A stretch of DNA of 64,000 nt, from positions 12,027 to 76,026 of the forward strand of contig CAYZMG010000011.1 in assembly GCA_964479465.1 (NCBI GenBank), in the 5' to 3' direction. Within the stretch, counting starts at the first letter, position 1. Each line of letters opens with the position of its first letter. This document shows positions 56,307 through 64,000 of the stretch, in pieces. The DNA is from CADCTB01 sp964479465. Its GTDB lineage: Bacteria; Actinomycetota; Acidimicrobiia; Acidimicrobiales; AC-14. The position numbers and the translations under genes are program-made. The notes beneath the pieces are model-generated. The model made no database searches and was not told where the DNA came from. It saw only the letters and a program-made list of their open reading frames with translations.

Positions 56307-57389
56307 GTTTCAGCCGCGAACCAGCCTGAGAAGCTTGCCGACCGCCTGCGACGCCTGCGGGCCAAGGAGCACCTCACCCGTGAGGGGCTCAGTGTCCGTA
56401 CGGCCGAGCTCGACCCGCAACGCCCCGTCTCGGTGGCGATGATCGGGCTCATGGAGAGCCGCCTCAAGCCGTACCGGCTCCCGACCCGCATGAGCACCCG
56501 CGGTCTGGCCATCGAGACCGTCGCCCGGGCCCTGAACGTCGAGCTCGAGGAGCTGCTCGAGTGCTTCTCCGACCACGAGCTGGCCCGGTCGTGCTTCGCC
56601 CACCGGAGGACAGCCCGCCTCGCCGAGCTGGCCGGCGGGCAGGGCTTCGCCGCCTTCGTCGGCTCGCTGCCGAGCCGGGCCGAGGAGCTCCTGCGGGTCC
56701 CAGGGGCGGCCCACCTCCGCAACGAGGAGGCGTTCGCGTACCTCTTCGCCCTGGAGCGCGAGTACGCAGGCCTGGAGATGCTGGTGGCCGACGAGCCGCC
56801 CCTTCTCTTCCTCGACGAGGAGGACCGCACCCGCTGGACCGACGGCATGAACCTGTCGCCGGAGGATGCCGCCACCTTCCACAGCCTGTTCGCCGACTAC
56901 CGGTCCCACTTCCGGGCCCTGGCCCTGAGCGGCAAGAAGCGCTATCAGGTGGTGCTCAACCGCCAGACCTTCGCCGCCTTCCTGTCGAACAAGACGCCGG
57001 CGAAAGCCGCGGCGCTCATCGACGACATGGTCTCGGTGCTCAACGCCGCCCCGCTGTTCCAGATGCTGCTCGTCGACTACCCCCGGGCGCCCGAGGAGCT
57101 GGAGATCATCTCCCGGCACACTTCGATCCCGCCCGACTTCGCCGACACCCTCAGCGTGGTGATCCGCCAGACGTCGAGGAACTCCGCCACCGTCGAATAC
57201 TCGCTCATCCCGATGCCCCAGACGTACATGTCGCTGCACCGCGACATCGCCGAGGCCAACCGGGCGTGGTCCATCGGCCTCGACCAGTACGAGTCCCGTC
57301 ACCGCCTGGCCGGCGGATCCGACTGGGCCCGCGCCTCGAACGAGACGACCTCGCTGCTCCTCAAAGAGGTGCTCGCGAGCCTCGGATAG
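56307..57389 (+). CDS. XRE-type regulator-like protein, start codon unclear
   Basis: About 360 residues. The N-terminal part (KLADRLRRLRAKEHLTREGLSVRTAELDPQRPVSV) is an XRE-like helix-turn-helix, followed by a long helical region (for example AFAYLFALEREYAGLEMLVADEPPLLFLDEEDR) of unknown function. Coding potential is strong, but no ATG, GTG or TTG occurs in frame before the helix-turn-helix for far upstream; the boundary used here is the GTT at 56307, after AAGGGG. It is divergent from the CofE-like gene and precedes a methyltransferase by 10 bases. Confidence 0.7.
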   Translation, partial: VSAANQPEKLADRLRRLRAKEHLTREGLSVRTAELDPQRPVSVAMIGLMESRLKPYRLPTRMSTRGLAIETVARALNVELEELLECFSDHELARSCFAHRRTARLAELAGGQGFAAFVGSLPSRAEELLRVPGAAHLRNEEAFAYLFALEREYAGLEMLVADEPPLLFLDEEDRTRWTDGMNLSPEDAATFHSLFADYRSHFRALALSGKKRYQVVLNRQTFAAFLSNKTPAKAAALIDDMVSVLNAAPLFQMLLVDYPRAPEELEIISRHTSIPPDFADTLSVVIRQTSRNSATVEYSLIPMPQTYMSLHRDIAEANRAWSIGLDQYESRHRLAGGSDWARASNETTSLLLKEVLASLG

Positions 57390-57399
57390 CGTGCCCAGC

Positions 57400-58329
57400 A
57401 TGGACGCTGCGCTGCTCAACCTGCTCTGTTGTCCGCGCGACCAGGGCTACCCGCTGGCCGAGACCGCCGGCTCTCTGGAGTGCCCGACGTGCGGCACCCT
57501 GTTCCCGATCGTCGATGGGATCGTCGTCTTCCTGACCGCTCAGCAGCTGTCGGACCAGGATGAGCAGGAGCGCAACTTCCGCAGCCAGGAGAGCGAGTGG
57601 TACGACGACATGTACGTCGGCTACACCGATCTGGTCGAGGTGCCGACCGTCGTACGGCGCCTCGGCCGCCCCTTCGGGCCCATCCTCGACGCCGGCTGTG
57701 GCACGGGGCGCATCACTGAGGCCCTGGTTCCTCTCGGCCAGCCCATCGTCGCCATCGACTACAGCGAGGCGTGCCTGCGCCGGATGCAGGCCCGCACCGC
57801 CGGCGCCCGGGTGCTGGCGGTGCAGTCGGACCTGCGCAACCTGCCGCTGCGCTCCGAGGTCATGTCGGCGGCCATCTCCATCGAGGTCCATCCCCACCTG
57901 CGCGACGGCGATCGCCAGCGGTACCTGTCGGAGCTGGCCCGGGTGCTGGTGCCGGGCGGGCCCCTGTCGATCTCGACGCTGAACTACAACCTCGTGTTCC
58001 GGGCCTGGCAGGCCCTCGGGAACGAGGGCGCGCGCGAGGGCGAGCACGTGCTGGGCAACGACTACCACTACCGGCGCTTCGACCGCTCAGAGTTCGCCAA
58101 GGAGCTGTCGGCCCACTTCGAGGTCGAGGAGCTGACGGGCATCCGCAACATCCCGGCCCGCAGCTTGGCCGGCGCCGTCGGCAAGGTCGGCTGGCGCCAG
58201 GGGAGCGACAAGCTGCTCGGCATCATGAGCCAGAAGGGCTACAAGGTCGACCACTTCCTGGAGCGCACCGCGGTCGCCGGGATGGTGGGGTTCTTCTGGC
58301 TGGCGAAGGCGATCAAGCGGAGTTCCTGA
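57400..58329 (+). CDS. Class I SAM-dependent methyltransferase with zinc-ribbon-like N-terminus
   Basis: A 309-residue protein. The N-terminal segment (LLCCPRDQGYPLA... LECPTCGTLFPIVDGIVVFL) resembles the Trm112-like metal-binding element common in such methyltransferases, with an incomplete first Cys pair. The Rossmann core has ILDAGCGTGRITEAL and PIVAIDYSE, with VLVPGGPLSISTL later. The substrate is unknown. The ATG at 57400 is preferred over the GTG at 57391. It follows the XRE-type gene closely. Confidence 0.85.
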   Translation: MDAALLNLLCCPRDQGYPLAETAGSLECPTCGTLFPIVDGIVVFLTAQQLSDQDEQERNFRSQESEWYDDMYVGYTDLVEVPTVVRRLGRPFGPILDAGCGTGRITEALVPLGQPIVAIDYSEACLRRMQARTAGARVLAVQSDLRNLPLRSEVMSAAISIEVHPHLRDGDRQRYLSELARVLVPGGPLSISTLNYNLVFRAWQALGNEGAREGEHVLGNDYHYRRFDRSEFAKELSAHFEVEELTGIRNIPARSLAGAVGKVGWRQGSDKLLGIMSQKGYKVDHFLERTAVAGMVGFFWLAKAIKRSS

Positions 58330-58495
58330 CCCGCTGGCTCGGGTGTGCGGGCTCGGGGGAGAGCAGGAATAGCATCCCTCGGCGGCTGACCACTTCGTAG
58401 TCGCCGATGTGGCCCCAGTACACCGGCGGAGTGCCGGCACTCTCGTCCGAGCGCCGGCGCCGAACGGCTCGGAGGAGGGCTCGCCCGGCGCTCAT
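58313..58495 (-). CDS. Small hypothetical protein
   Basis: A 60-residue frame from the ATG at 58495: basic N-terminus (MSAGRALLRAVRRRRSDE), then PPVYWGHIGDYEVVSRRGMLFLL, ordinary protein-like content. It overlaps the methyltransferase end by 17 bases on the opposite strand. No family is recognised; moderate chance it is real. Confidence 0.45.
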   Translation of the reverse strand: MSAGRALLRAVRRRRSDESAGTPPVYWGHIGDYEVVSRRGMLFLLSPEPAHPSQRVRNSA

Positions 58496-58566
58496 GTCGA
58501 CATCTTGATGCCTTGGCGGGCCACTGGGGTGTATCCCCCGGGCCGGCGCCGCATAGAGTCCGCCCC

Positions 58567-58749
58567 ATGGCAACCGAAGAGGAACTTCAGCAGGCTTGGA
58601 TCAACACCCGTCTGGCGGTGCTCCAGGCCATCGATGGACAGGTGAACACTCCCAAGGTGTCGGTCGACAACGCGTCGCAGGCCCTCGACCTGGCCGAGGC
58701 GTACGCGTGGCTGACCCGTCCCGACCAGCCGCACGGCAAGGGCGCCTAG
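58567..58749 (+). CDS. Small conserved-looking hypothetical protein
   Basis: A 60-residue protein (MATEEELQQAWINTRLAVLQAID..., ending PDQPHGKGA) with two predicted helices (LQQAWINTRLAVLQA; ASQALDLAEAYAWLT). Its composition is plausible for a real protein. It lies alone between short genes and is followed by a hairpin. Function unknown. Confidence 0.65.
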   Translation: MATEEELQQAWINTRLAVLQAIDGQVNTPKVSVDNASQALDLAEAYAWLTRPDQPHGKGA

Positions 58750-58816
58750 GCGGAGACGCCGGCGGGCGGGGTGGCGGCGCACCCGGCGGGGTGCGGGAGT
58801 GCGGTGAAGCGGGAGG

Positions 58817-58853
58817 GGCAAGGGCTTGGACCGGCGCGGCCCAGGCCCTTGCC
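58817..58853. terminator. Hairpin between convergent genes
   Basis: GGCAAGGGCTTGG and CCAGGCCCTTGCC form a 13-bp stem (one G-T pair) with an 11-base loop. It separates the small plus-strand gene (58749) from the convergent minus-strand gene ending at 58862. Confidence 0.65.
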
Positions 58854-58861
58854 TCGCGCCG

Positions 58862-60778
58862 CTAGGGGAACCAGCCCTGAAGGTCGGCGACCACGTGTGT
58901 CGCACCGAGGTTGTTGTAGATCGACACCTTCCCATCGACGCCCAGGCGGGCGAAGACCAGGTTGGCCCTGGTCTGGCCGGAGACGAAGTTCAGGTTCGAC
59001 GCCAGCGGCCGGGCCCCGCCGGCGGGGTAGACGGTGAGGTAGCTCTCGGGGCCGATGTGGTCAGTGGTGGTGACGTTGAGGACGGCGCCCCTCACGCCGG
59101 CGGGGACCCCGTTGGCGCCGGCGACCTTGAGGTCGATGTGGGTGCCGGCCTGCACCTTCCCGAGCGTGCCGCCGGTGCCAGTGCGGGTGTCGAGCAGCCG
59201 GATCGGGGCGGTCGACAGGTAGCTGCTGGTGGCGTCGGGGGCGTACCAGCCCTGGACGTCAGCCACGAGATGCACCGTGCCGGCGTTGCTGTACAGCGTC
59301 ACCCTCCCGTCTCCGGTGGGCGTCACCACCAGATTGGGCACCGACTGTCCCGACGTCAGGTTGAGGTTGGATGCGAGTGGGCGCGACACGCCGGCGGGGT
59401 ACACGGTGACGAAGGTGTCCGCCCCGTCGAGCTCCGTGGCAGTGACGTTGAGCACGACGGCACCGACCGTCGATGGGAGCCCGCCGACGCCCCGCACGTC
59501 GAGGGTGATCGACGTGCCGCCGGCGACTTTGCCCAGCGTGCCGCCCCACCCGGTCCGGGTGTCCAACACCCGGGCCGGGGCCACTGGCGTGTAGCGGCCG
59601 CCGGCGCCGGGCACGCCGTACCAACCCTGGACGTCGGCGACGACGGCCGTGGTGCCGACGTTGTTGTAGATGCTCACCTTGCCGCCGGCGCCGACCCGGG
59701 CCACGACCAGATTGGGCACTGTCTGTCCCCGCAACATGTTGAGCGACGACGCCAGCGGTCTCGGCGTGCCGGTGGGGAAGACGGTGAGGAAGCTCTCCGT
59801 CCCGGTTACGTCGGTGGCGGTGACGTTGAGTACCACGGCGGCTACGCCGGCGACCGGCACCCCCCCGACGCCGGTCACCAGGACGTCGATCTGGCCCCCG
59901 GCGCCGACCGGCGCCCTGGGCGCTCCGGTCCCGGTACGGGTGTCCAGGATGCGGGCCGGCGTCACCGCTTGGTAGGTCGAGGCCGCCGGCTCCCAGAGGA
60001 ACGACACCGTGAGCCAGGCGTTCTCCAGGGGCTTCAAGCCCAGTTGGGTCGCGGCCGCCACCGAGAGGTCGATGCCGGCCGGGTTGAGCACGCAGCGCCC
60101 GAACTGGTCTGCGCCGGCCGTGCGGGGCGGGGTGTAGGGGTTGTGGTCCAGGTCCTTGCAGTTGGTGACGGTGTTGTAGCCGTCGTAAAAGGCGGCCTGG
60201 GCCTCGGGCGTGCCAGTCGGGAGGTTGGTGAAGAGCCGGCGGGGGCGGCTCGTTCCTGAGGTGCCGTTCCAGTAGTTGTCGTCGAGGTTCCAGGGGCCCA
60301 CTTCCTTGACGGGGAAGGTGGCCGACCCGGCGTTGTTGTCCCGAGCCACCGTGACGCGGTAGTCGAGGCCGAGCGGGTAGCCCGGCCCGCAGTTGGCATT
60401 GGCCAGCGCCGTGGTGTTCCCGAGCGATGCGAACTTCACGCACCGGTCGGGTAGTGCGACCTCGACCGCCCCGGCGACGTGGGGCTGGTACTGGGTGGCA
60501 AACACCCGGAAGGTGACGAACCCGCTCTGGGCGAGGGTTTCGGCGGCGGCGATCGACGACGCGCCCTCGCCGGCGTGAAGCGCCGGCGCCAGCGGCTGGT
60601 TGGACCGCTGGGCCCCGGCGCCGGCGCCGGCGCCGGCTGCGGCCGCCGGGTCCTTCGGCGTGGGCTGCTGGTCGTCCACCTGCGCCCCTGCCGACACCGG
60701 GCCGAGCGTGACGGCGCCGCACAGCAACACCGTCATCAGTCCGATGATGCGCCGGCGTCCTCTGGCGTGTTCAGTCAC
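58862..60778 (-). CDS. Secreted protein with three ~117-residue repeats
   Basis: A 638-residue secreted protein. A signal-type N-terminus (RRRIIGLMTVLLCGAVTLGPVSAGAQ) precedes an Ala/Gly-rich linker. A domain of about 180 residues follows (KFASLGNTTALANANCGPGYPLGLDYRVTVARD..., ending LTVSFLW), somewhat like cell-wall double-psi barrel domains. Then come three repeats of about 117 residues, each with PARxLDTRTGxG, VVLNVTAT, PLASxLN and VVADxQGW(Y/F). Such repeats occur in actinobacterial surface proteins and suggest adhesion or wall binding. Start GTG at 60778. Confidence 0.8.
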   Translation of the reverse strand: MTEHARGRRRIIGLMTVLLCGAVTLGPVSAGAQVDDQQPTPKDPAAAAGAGAGAGAQRSNQPLAPALHAGEGASSIAAAETLAQSGFVTFRVFATQYQPHVAGAVEVALPDRCVKFASLGNTTALANANCGPGYPLGLDYRVTVARDNNAGSATFPVKEVGPWNLDDNYWNGTSGTSRPRRLFTNLPTGTPEAQAAFYDGYNTVTNCKDLDHNPYTPPRTAGADQFGRCVLNPAGIDLSVAAATQLGLKPLENAWLTVSFLWEPAASTYQAVTPARILDTRTGTGAPRAPVGAGGQIDVLVTGVGGVPVAGVAAVVLNVTATDVTGTESFLTVFPTGTPRPLASSLNMLRGQTVPNLVVARVGAGGKVSIYNNVGTTAVVADVQGWYGVPGAGGRYTPVAPARVLDTRTGWGGTLGKVAGGTSITLDVRGVGGLPSTVGAVVLNVTATELDGADTFVTVYPAGVSRPLASNLNLTSGQSVPNLVVTPTGDGRVTLYSNAGTVHLVADVQGWYAPDATSSYLSTAPIRLLDTRTGTGGTLGKVQAGTHIDLKVAGANGVPAGVRGAVLNVTTTDHIGPESYLTVYPAGGARPLASNLNFVSGQTRANLVFARLGVDGKVSIYNNLGATHVVADLQGWFP

Positions 60779-60941
60779 CTGGAGCGCGATCCCTTCCTCG
60801 TCGTCCGTGCGACATCGGCGGGTCACCCGCCCCGCCGGCCGCGCTGCGAGGCTACTGCTGCCCGACGACGCGCTGGCGCATCCCCCCGGCGGGGCGAATT
60901 GATCGCTCCGCCTGTTGAACGGCGGAGGCATGGGGAACATA

Positions 60942-60955
60942 CATTCGATAGAATG
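60942..60955 (+). promoter_or_regulatory. Candidate leaderless promoter of the LAGLIDADG gene
   Basis: The dyad CATTC-GATA-GAATG contains TAGAAT (60949-60954), a good -10 hexamer, just 6 bases before the GTG at 60961. A transcript starting there would have no leader. The dyad may also be a binding site. Confidence 0.45.
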
Positions 60956-60960
60956 GGCTG

Positions 60961-61701
60961 GTGACCAGACCGCGGAGCGATGTCGGGCCAGTGTTCGCAT
61001 TGCACGCTGACGGAGTGGCTACTGCGCAGATCGCCCGCCGGACTGGGATCCCCCGAAGCACCATCCGCTATTGGCTTAGCCAGGGACCGAAGTACGTGGA
61101 GAGGACAGAGAACAGCTGCGCGCCGTGCCCCCACATCGCGGCCGTACCGCCGGGCCCGTACGCATACCTCCTCGGTCTCTATCTCGGTGACGGATGTCTA
61201 TCGGAAATGCATCGGGGCGTCTACAGGCTGCGCATCACGCTAGACAAGAAGTACCCCGGGATCATCGACGAATGCCGCCGATCCATGGCCCTGGTCCGAC
61301 CCAACAAGGTCGGCAGGATCGACCGGCCCGGGTGCTTCGAGGTCTATTCGGACTCCAAGCACTGGTCGTGCCTGTTCCCGCAACACGGACGGGGTCCAAA
61401 GCACCTGCGACCGATCGTGCTCAGTCCATGGCAGCACGAGATCGCCATGACACGCTTTCCCTACCTCCTCCTCCGGGGCCTGATCCAGTCCGACGGTTGG
61501 CGGGGCACCAATCGGATCGCCGGCCGCTACGAGTATTCGCAGTACCAGTTCTCGAACCGCTCGGCCGACATCCGGGAGTTGTTCAAGGAGGCGTGCCGCC
61601 GAATGGGGATCGTTTGCCGCCAGAGCGGCAAGTGGCAGGTCGCGGTTTCCCGCCGGCACGACGTGGCCCGGATGGACCTCATCGTCGGCGAGAAACGCTA
61701 A
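60961..61701 (+). CDS. Free-standing LAGLIDADG homing-endonuclease-like protein
   Basis: A 246-residue protein with an N-terminal helix-turn-helix (ADGVATAQIARRTGIPRSTIRYWL), then two LAGLIDADG-type motifs, YLLGLYLGDGCL (about residue 68) and LLRGLIQSDGW (about 172), each with the acidic residue expected for metal binding. This layout fits a monomeric homing endonuclease, or a domesticated regulator. It is not inside an intron or intein. Its stop lies 3 bases before the tRNA-Leu gene on the other strand. Confidence 0.75.
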   Translation: MTRPRSDVGPVFALHADGVATAQIARRTGIPRSTIRYWLSQGPKYVERTENSCAPCPHIAAVPPGPYAYLLGLYLGDGCLSEMHRGVYRLRITLDKKYPGIIDECRRSMALVRPNKVGRIDRPGCFEVYSDSKHWSCLFPQHGRGPKHLRPIVLSPWQHEIAMTRFPYLLLRGLIQSDGWRGTNRIAGRYEYSQYQFSNRSADIRELFKEACRRMGIVCRQSGKWQVAVSRRHDVARMDLIVGEKR

Positions 61702-61704
61702 AGG

Positions 61705-61789
61705 TGCCCGGAGCGGGACTCGAACCCGCACGCCCTTTCGGACAATGGCTTTTGAGGCCATCATGGCTGCCTGATTTCATCATCCGGGC
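61705..61789 (-). tRNA. tRNA-Leu (anticodon CAA)
   Basis: An 85-base tRNA: acceptor GCCCGGA/TCCGGGC, a D arm with a conserved GG, anticodon stem ATGGC/GCCAT with loop CTCAAAA (anticodon CAA, reading UUG), a long variable arm as for Leu, and a T arm GCGGGTTCGAGTCCCGC. The 3' CCA is not encoded. It lies close to the LAGLIDADG gene. Confidence 0.93.
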
Positions 61790-61913
61790 AGACGCGAAAG
61801 TGGAGCCCCGAGGAAGATTCCCTTCTTTCGGCCCGAGAGCCGATTTCCAGGTTGCCCCCTTGGGACTCCGATGCCCACTGTAAGGACGCGGCCTCAGGCT
61901 GTCAAGGGCTTTC

Positions 61914-62471
61914 TCACACGCCCCACGCCGGCGCCCGTTCCAGCAGGAAACGGCTGACGGCGAGACAGCGGTCGAGCAGGTCGCACAGCAGCTCCTCGCC
62001 CGCCCAGACCTTGGCCAGGGACACCTGCTGGCGGGCGACGATCGTGAGGCTGCGCTCGGGCGCGTCGGTGACCGAGCCGAAGGAGTCGATGGCCGAGACC
62101 TCCAGCGGCAGCTCCGGGCCGCCGACGCCGGCCAGATCGGTCGCCAGGACGAGCAGGTCCGGCCCGTTCGGCAGCGGCGGCAGGGCCCAGGTGAAGGTCA
62201 ACGGGAAGGAGAACTCGTCCGGCGGCTCGTCGTCGTCGGGCAGGTTGGCCGCCACGTCCTCGAACGCCAGCAGGACCCGAGGCTCGACCTCGAGGGCCAG
62301 ATGGAGGTCCAGCGGGCCGCCGCACCCCTCCTCGGGATGGAGGTCGACCTCCCAGACCTGGCGGAGCGAGTAGGTCTCGACGAAGTGACGCTCGTCATGG
62401 ACGTGGAATCCATGATCGACGGCGTGGTCCTTCAGTTCGGCGACGTACCCCGCCACGTCGATGGCGGCCAA
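61914..62471 (-). CDS. Hypothetical protein
   Basis: A 185-residue protein of mixed alpha/beta character (QVWEVDLHPEEGCGGPLDLHLALEVEP, SFPLTFTWALPPLPN, RSLTIVARQQVSLAKV). AGGAGG lies 6 bases before a TTG at 62471, which I take as the start. No family is recognised. It is divergent from the phosphatase gene. Function unknown. Confidence 0.75.
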   Translation of the reverse strand: MAAIDVAGYVAELKDHAVDHGFHVHDERHFVETYSLRQVWEVDLHPEEGCGGPLDLHLALEVEPRVLLAFEDVAANLPDDDEPPDEFSFPLTFTWALPPLPNGPDLLVLATDLAGVGGPELPLEVSAIDSFGSVTDAPERSLTIVARQQVSLAKVWAGEELLCDLLDRCLAVSRFLLERAPAWGV

Positions 62472-62596
62472 GCAGAACCTCCTGGGATGGAACTCGGTCG
62501 GGCCGAGCGTAGGGGATGGAGCCGGCCTACCCGCTTCTGGCGCCGGCCCGGCCAGCGTCGCAGCCCCGGACTGCGACCGCAGTAGCGTGGCTGGAG

Positions 62597-63361
62597 GTGA
62601 CCGACGACGCGCTTCTCGCCGTGCTCTCGGAGACGGCCGCTGCGGTGCGCGGCGCCCTCGACGACCTGGGCGACTGGGGGCCGGCGGGCACCCGCCCCGG
62701 CCAGTACTTCTCCGACATCGCCGCCGATCAGGCCGCTCTCGACGTCCTCCGGGGCGCCGGCCTCGGCGTCCTCAGCGAGGAAACGGGCCCGCACGCCACC
62801 GACGGTGACATCGTGGTCGTGCTCGACCCCGTCGACGGCTCCACCAACGCAGCGCGGGGCATCCCGTGGTTCGCCACCAGCCTGTGTGCCGTCGATGCCC
62901 GCGGCGCTCGGATGGCGCTCGTGGTCAACCAGGCCACCGGGGAGCGGTTCGAGGCCGTGCGGGGTGGGGGAGCGCTGCGCAACGGCCTTCCGACCCGTCC
63001 CACGGACTGCACCCGCATGGACGACGCCATCCTGGGCCTCACCGGCTACCCCCCGATGGACCTGGGCTGGCGCCAGATGCGGTCACTGGGCGCCGCCGCG
63101 CTCGACCTCTGCGCCGTGGCGTGCGGCCACCTCGATGCCTATATCGACTGTTCGAATCACGCCCACAGCCCGTGGGACTACTTGGGCGGGATGCTCGTGT
63201 GTCAGGAGGCGGGCGCCTCGGTGGCCGAGGCCTCCGGGCGCCAGCTCGTGACGCTCGGTTGGACCGACCGCCGGGTCCCGGTGGCGGCGGCCACCCCCGA
63301 ACTCCTGGCCGAGGCCGTGGCCGCCCGCTGCGGCTTCCCGGTACCAGCCACCGTGGCCTGA
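62597..63361 (+). CDS. Inositol monophosphatase family protein
   Basis: A 254-residue metal-dependent phosphatase with the family motifs GVLSEETG (Glu ligands), VVLDPVDGSTN (DPxDGxxN) and SPWDYLGGMLV (WDxxxG). Members act on inositol phosphates, fructose bisphosphate or PAP; the substrate is not evident. The GTG at 62597 follows a TAGCGT box 10 bases upstream, so it may be leaderless; an upstream in-frame ATG at 62516 is less likely. Coupled to the Nudix gene. Confidence 0.87.
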   Translation: MTDDALLAVLSETAAAVRGALDDLGDWGPAGTRPGQYFSDIAADQAALDVLRGAGLGVLSEETGPHATDGDIVVVLDPVDGSTNAARGIPWFATSLCAVDARGARMALVVNQATGERFEAVRGGGALRNGLPTRPTDCTRMDDAILGLTGYPPMDLGWRQMRSLGAAALDLCAVACGHLDAYIDCSNHAHSPWDYLGGMLVCQEAGASVAEASGRQLVTLGWTDRRVPVAAATPELLAEAVAARCGFPVPATVA

Positions 63362-63363
63362 GC

Positions 63364-63855
63364 TTGGCGCCGGCCCGCCGCACCCAGACCCTCCTCCTCG
63401 CGGCCTACAAGCGCATGCCCCCGGCCGCGAGGACGCTGCTGATCCGCCTCGGCACGCCGTCATTCCACGTGGGCGCTATCTGCGTGGTGGAGCGCCTCGA
63501 CGGCCACATGCTGCTCGTGCGCCAGTCCTACCGGCGCGACGGGTGGGGCTTTCCGGGCGGCCTGATGCGTCGGGGTGAGGAGCCCGCCGACGCGGCCCGC
63601 CGGGAGCTGCACGAGGAGCTGGGCATCGACGTAGAGCTCGACGGGCTTCCGGTCGTCGTCATCGACTCGCCGATGCGCCGGGTCGACGTGGTGTTCCACG
63701 CCCGGCTCAGCGAATCGTCAGCCGAACCGGAGGCCACCACCCACTCCCCGGAGATCTCCGCCGTCCGCTGGTTCCCCCCCGACGACCTGCCCGACCTGCT
63801 CCCCGAGGCCACCGCTGCGCTCATTCAGCTGGGCCGCACCTTCCCGCCCCGGTAG
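63364..63855 (+). CDS. Nudix hydrolase
   Basis: A 163-residue protein with a full Nudix box, GGLMRRGEEPADAARRELHE followed by ELGI (G-x5-E-x7-RE-x-x-EE-x-G). It hydrolyses a nucleoside diphosphate derivative; the specific one is unclear. The start is a TTG at 63364, just after the phosphatase stop; a CTG at 63358 overlapping that stop as CTGA is possible too. Confidence 0.85.
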   Translation: MAPARRTQTLLLAAYKRMPPAARTLLIRLGTPSFHVGAICVVERLDGHMLLVRQSYRRDGWGFPGGLMRRGEEPADAARRELHEELGIDVELDGLPVVVIDSPMRRVDVVFHARLSESSAEPEATTHSPEISAVRWFPPDDLPDLLPEATAALIQLGRTFPPR

Positions 63856-63870
63856 CGTCGCGACTGCGAC

Positions 63871-63944
63871 GGGCGCTTAGCTCAGCTGGTTAGAGCACAT
63901 CCCTTACAAGGATGGGGTCGGGGGTTCGAGTCCCTCAGCGCCCA
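63871..63944 (+). tRNA. tRNA-Val (anticodon TAC)
   Basis: A 74-base tRNA: acceptor GGGCGCT/AGCGCCC, D arm TAGCTCAGCTGGTTAGAGCA, anticodon stem CATCC/GGATG with loop CTTACAA (anticodon TAC, reading GUA), T arm GGGGGTTCGAGTCCCTC. It follows the Nudix gene closely. The 56 bases after it hold nothing I recognise. Confidence 0.95.
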
Positions 63945-64000
63945 CCCCCGTGACCTGATTTCCTAAGAGGTGTCAAGGCCCGGTCGTCACCGAGCGTGGG

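Overview
The window is GC-rich throughout (roughly 70%) and starts many genes with GTG or TTG, with widespread 1-4 base start/stop overlaps (ATGA, GTGA, TTGA, apparently even CTGA). A fabD-acpP-fabF-accD6-like locus, a RamB-type regulator beside the glyoxylate genes, a mycothiol-dependent (DinB/MDMPI) enzyme, an Rpf-like cell-wall enzyme and a CofE-like (F420-type) ligase domain all point to an actinobacterium. The gene mix fits an uncultured Acidimicrobiia-like lineage best, but that is inference. A run of 10 Ns inside a PHA synthase gene shows this is a scaffolded (probably metagenomic) assembly.

Layout. 0-12.8 kb: nth, a 49-bp tandem repeat, then the histidine operon hisD-hisC-hisB-hisH-hisA-hisF, interrupted by glgC-glgA and a GroES-like gene, then hisI-trpE-ygfZ and a lipoprotein. 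12.8-15.8 kb (minus strand): a two-component system and an AbiEi/DUF559-like protein. 15.8-21.9 kb: tryptophan genes trpC, trpB2, trpF, trpB, trpA, with an embedded PadR regulator and a divergent mycothiol-type enzyme. 21.9-28.6 kb: type II fatty acid synthesis (fabD, a degenerate biotinyl-like protein, fabH, fabG, acpP, fabF, accD, fabI). 28.6-33.0 kb: ramB divergent from aceB-aceA (glyoxylate shunt). 33.1-42.3 kb (minus): a chain running maoC-phaC-hbd-thiolase-aceE-pyk-hbd (acyl-CoA, PHA and pyruvate metabolism). 42.5-45.7 kb: phasin, an XRE regulator, a second phaC, and a peroxiredoxin whose peroxidatic cysteine codon is TGA. 45.7-50.8 kb (minus): two small membrane/unknown proteins, a Bax-inhibitor-like protein and a pair of ABC exporter half-transporters. 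51-58.8 kb: a LysM/Rpf protein, a B3/B4-domain protein plus Orn/Lys/Arg decarboxylase, a divergent Fe(II)/2-oxoglutarate oxygenase of HalD/BesD type, a CofE-like protein, an XRE-type regulator and a methyltransferase. 58.8-64 kb: a large secreted three-repeat protein, a free-standing LAGLIDADG protein beside tRNA-Leu, an inositol-phosphatase-family gene, a Nudix hydrolase and tRNA-Val.

The genes form a largely housekeeping stretch: amino-acid synthesis (His, Trp), fatty-acid elongation, C2 assimilation by the glyoxylate shunt, and carbon storage as glycogen and polyhydroxyalkanoate. The most notable single observation is the peroxiredoxin (45202-45654) read through an in-frame TGA exactly at the catalytic cysteine, followed 15 nt later by a 6-bp stem with a 5-nt loop that has G in its second position. 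This is the signature of a selenocysteine protein. Other points of interest are a probable CTG start for hisB, a TrpF lacking its catalytic cysteine, dispersed gene-end repeats that have become protein C-termini, a biotinyl-like protein without a modifiable lysine, the oxygenase/decarboxylase pair, and the homing-endonuclease-like gene next to a tRNA.
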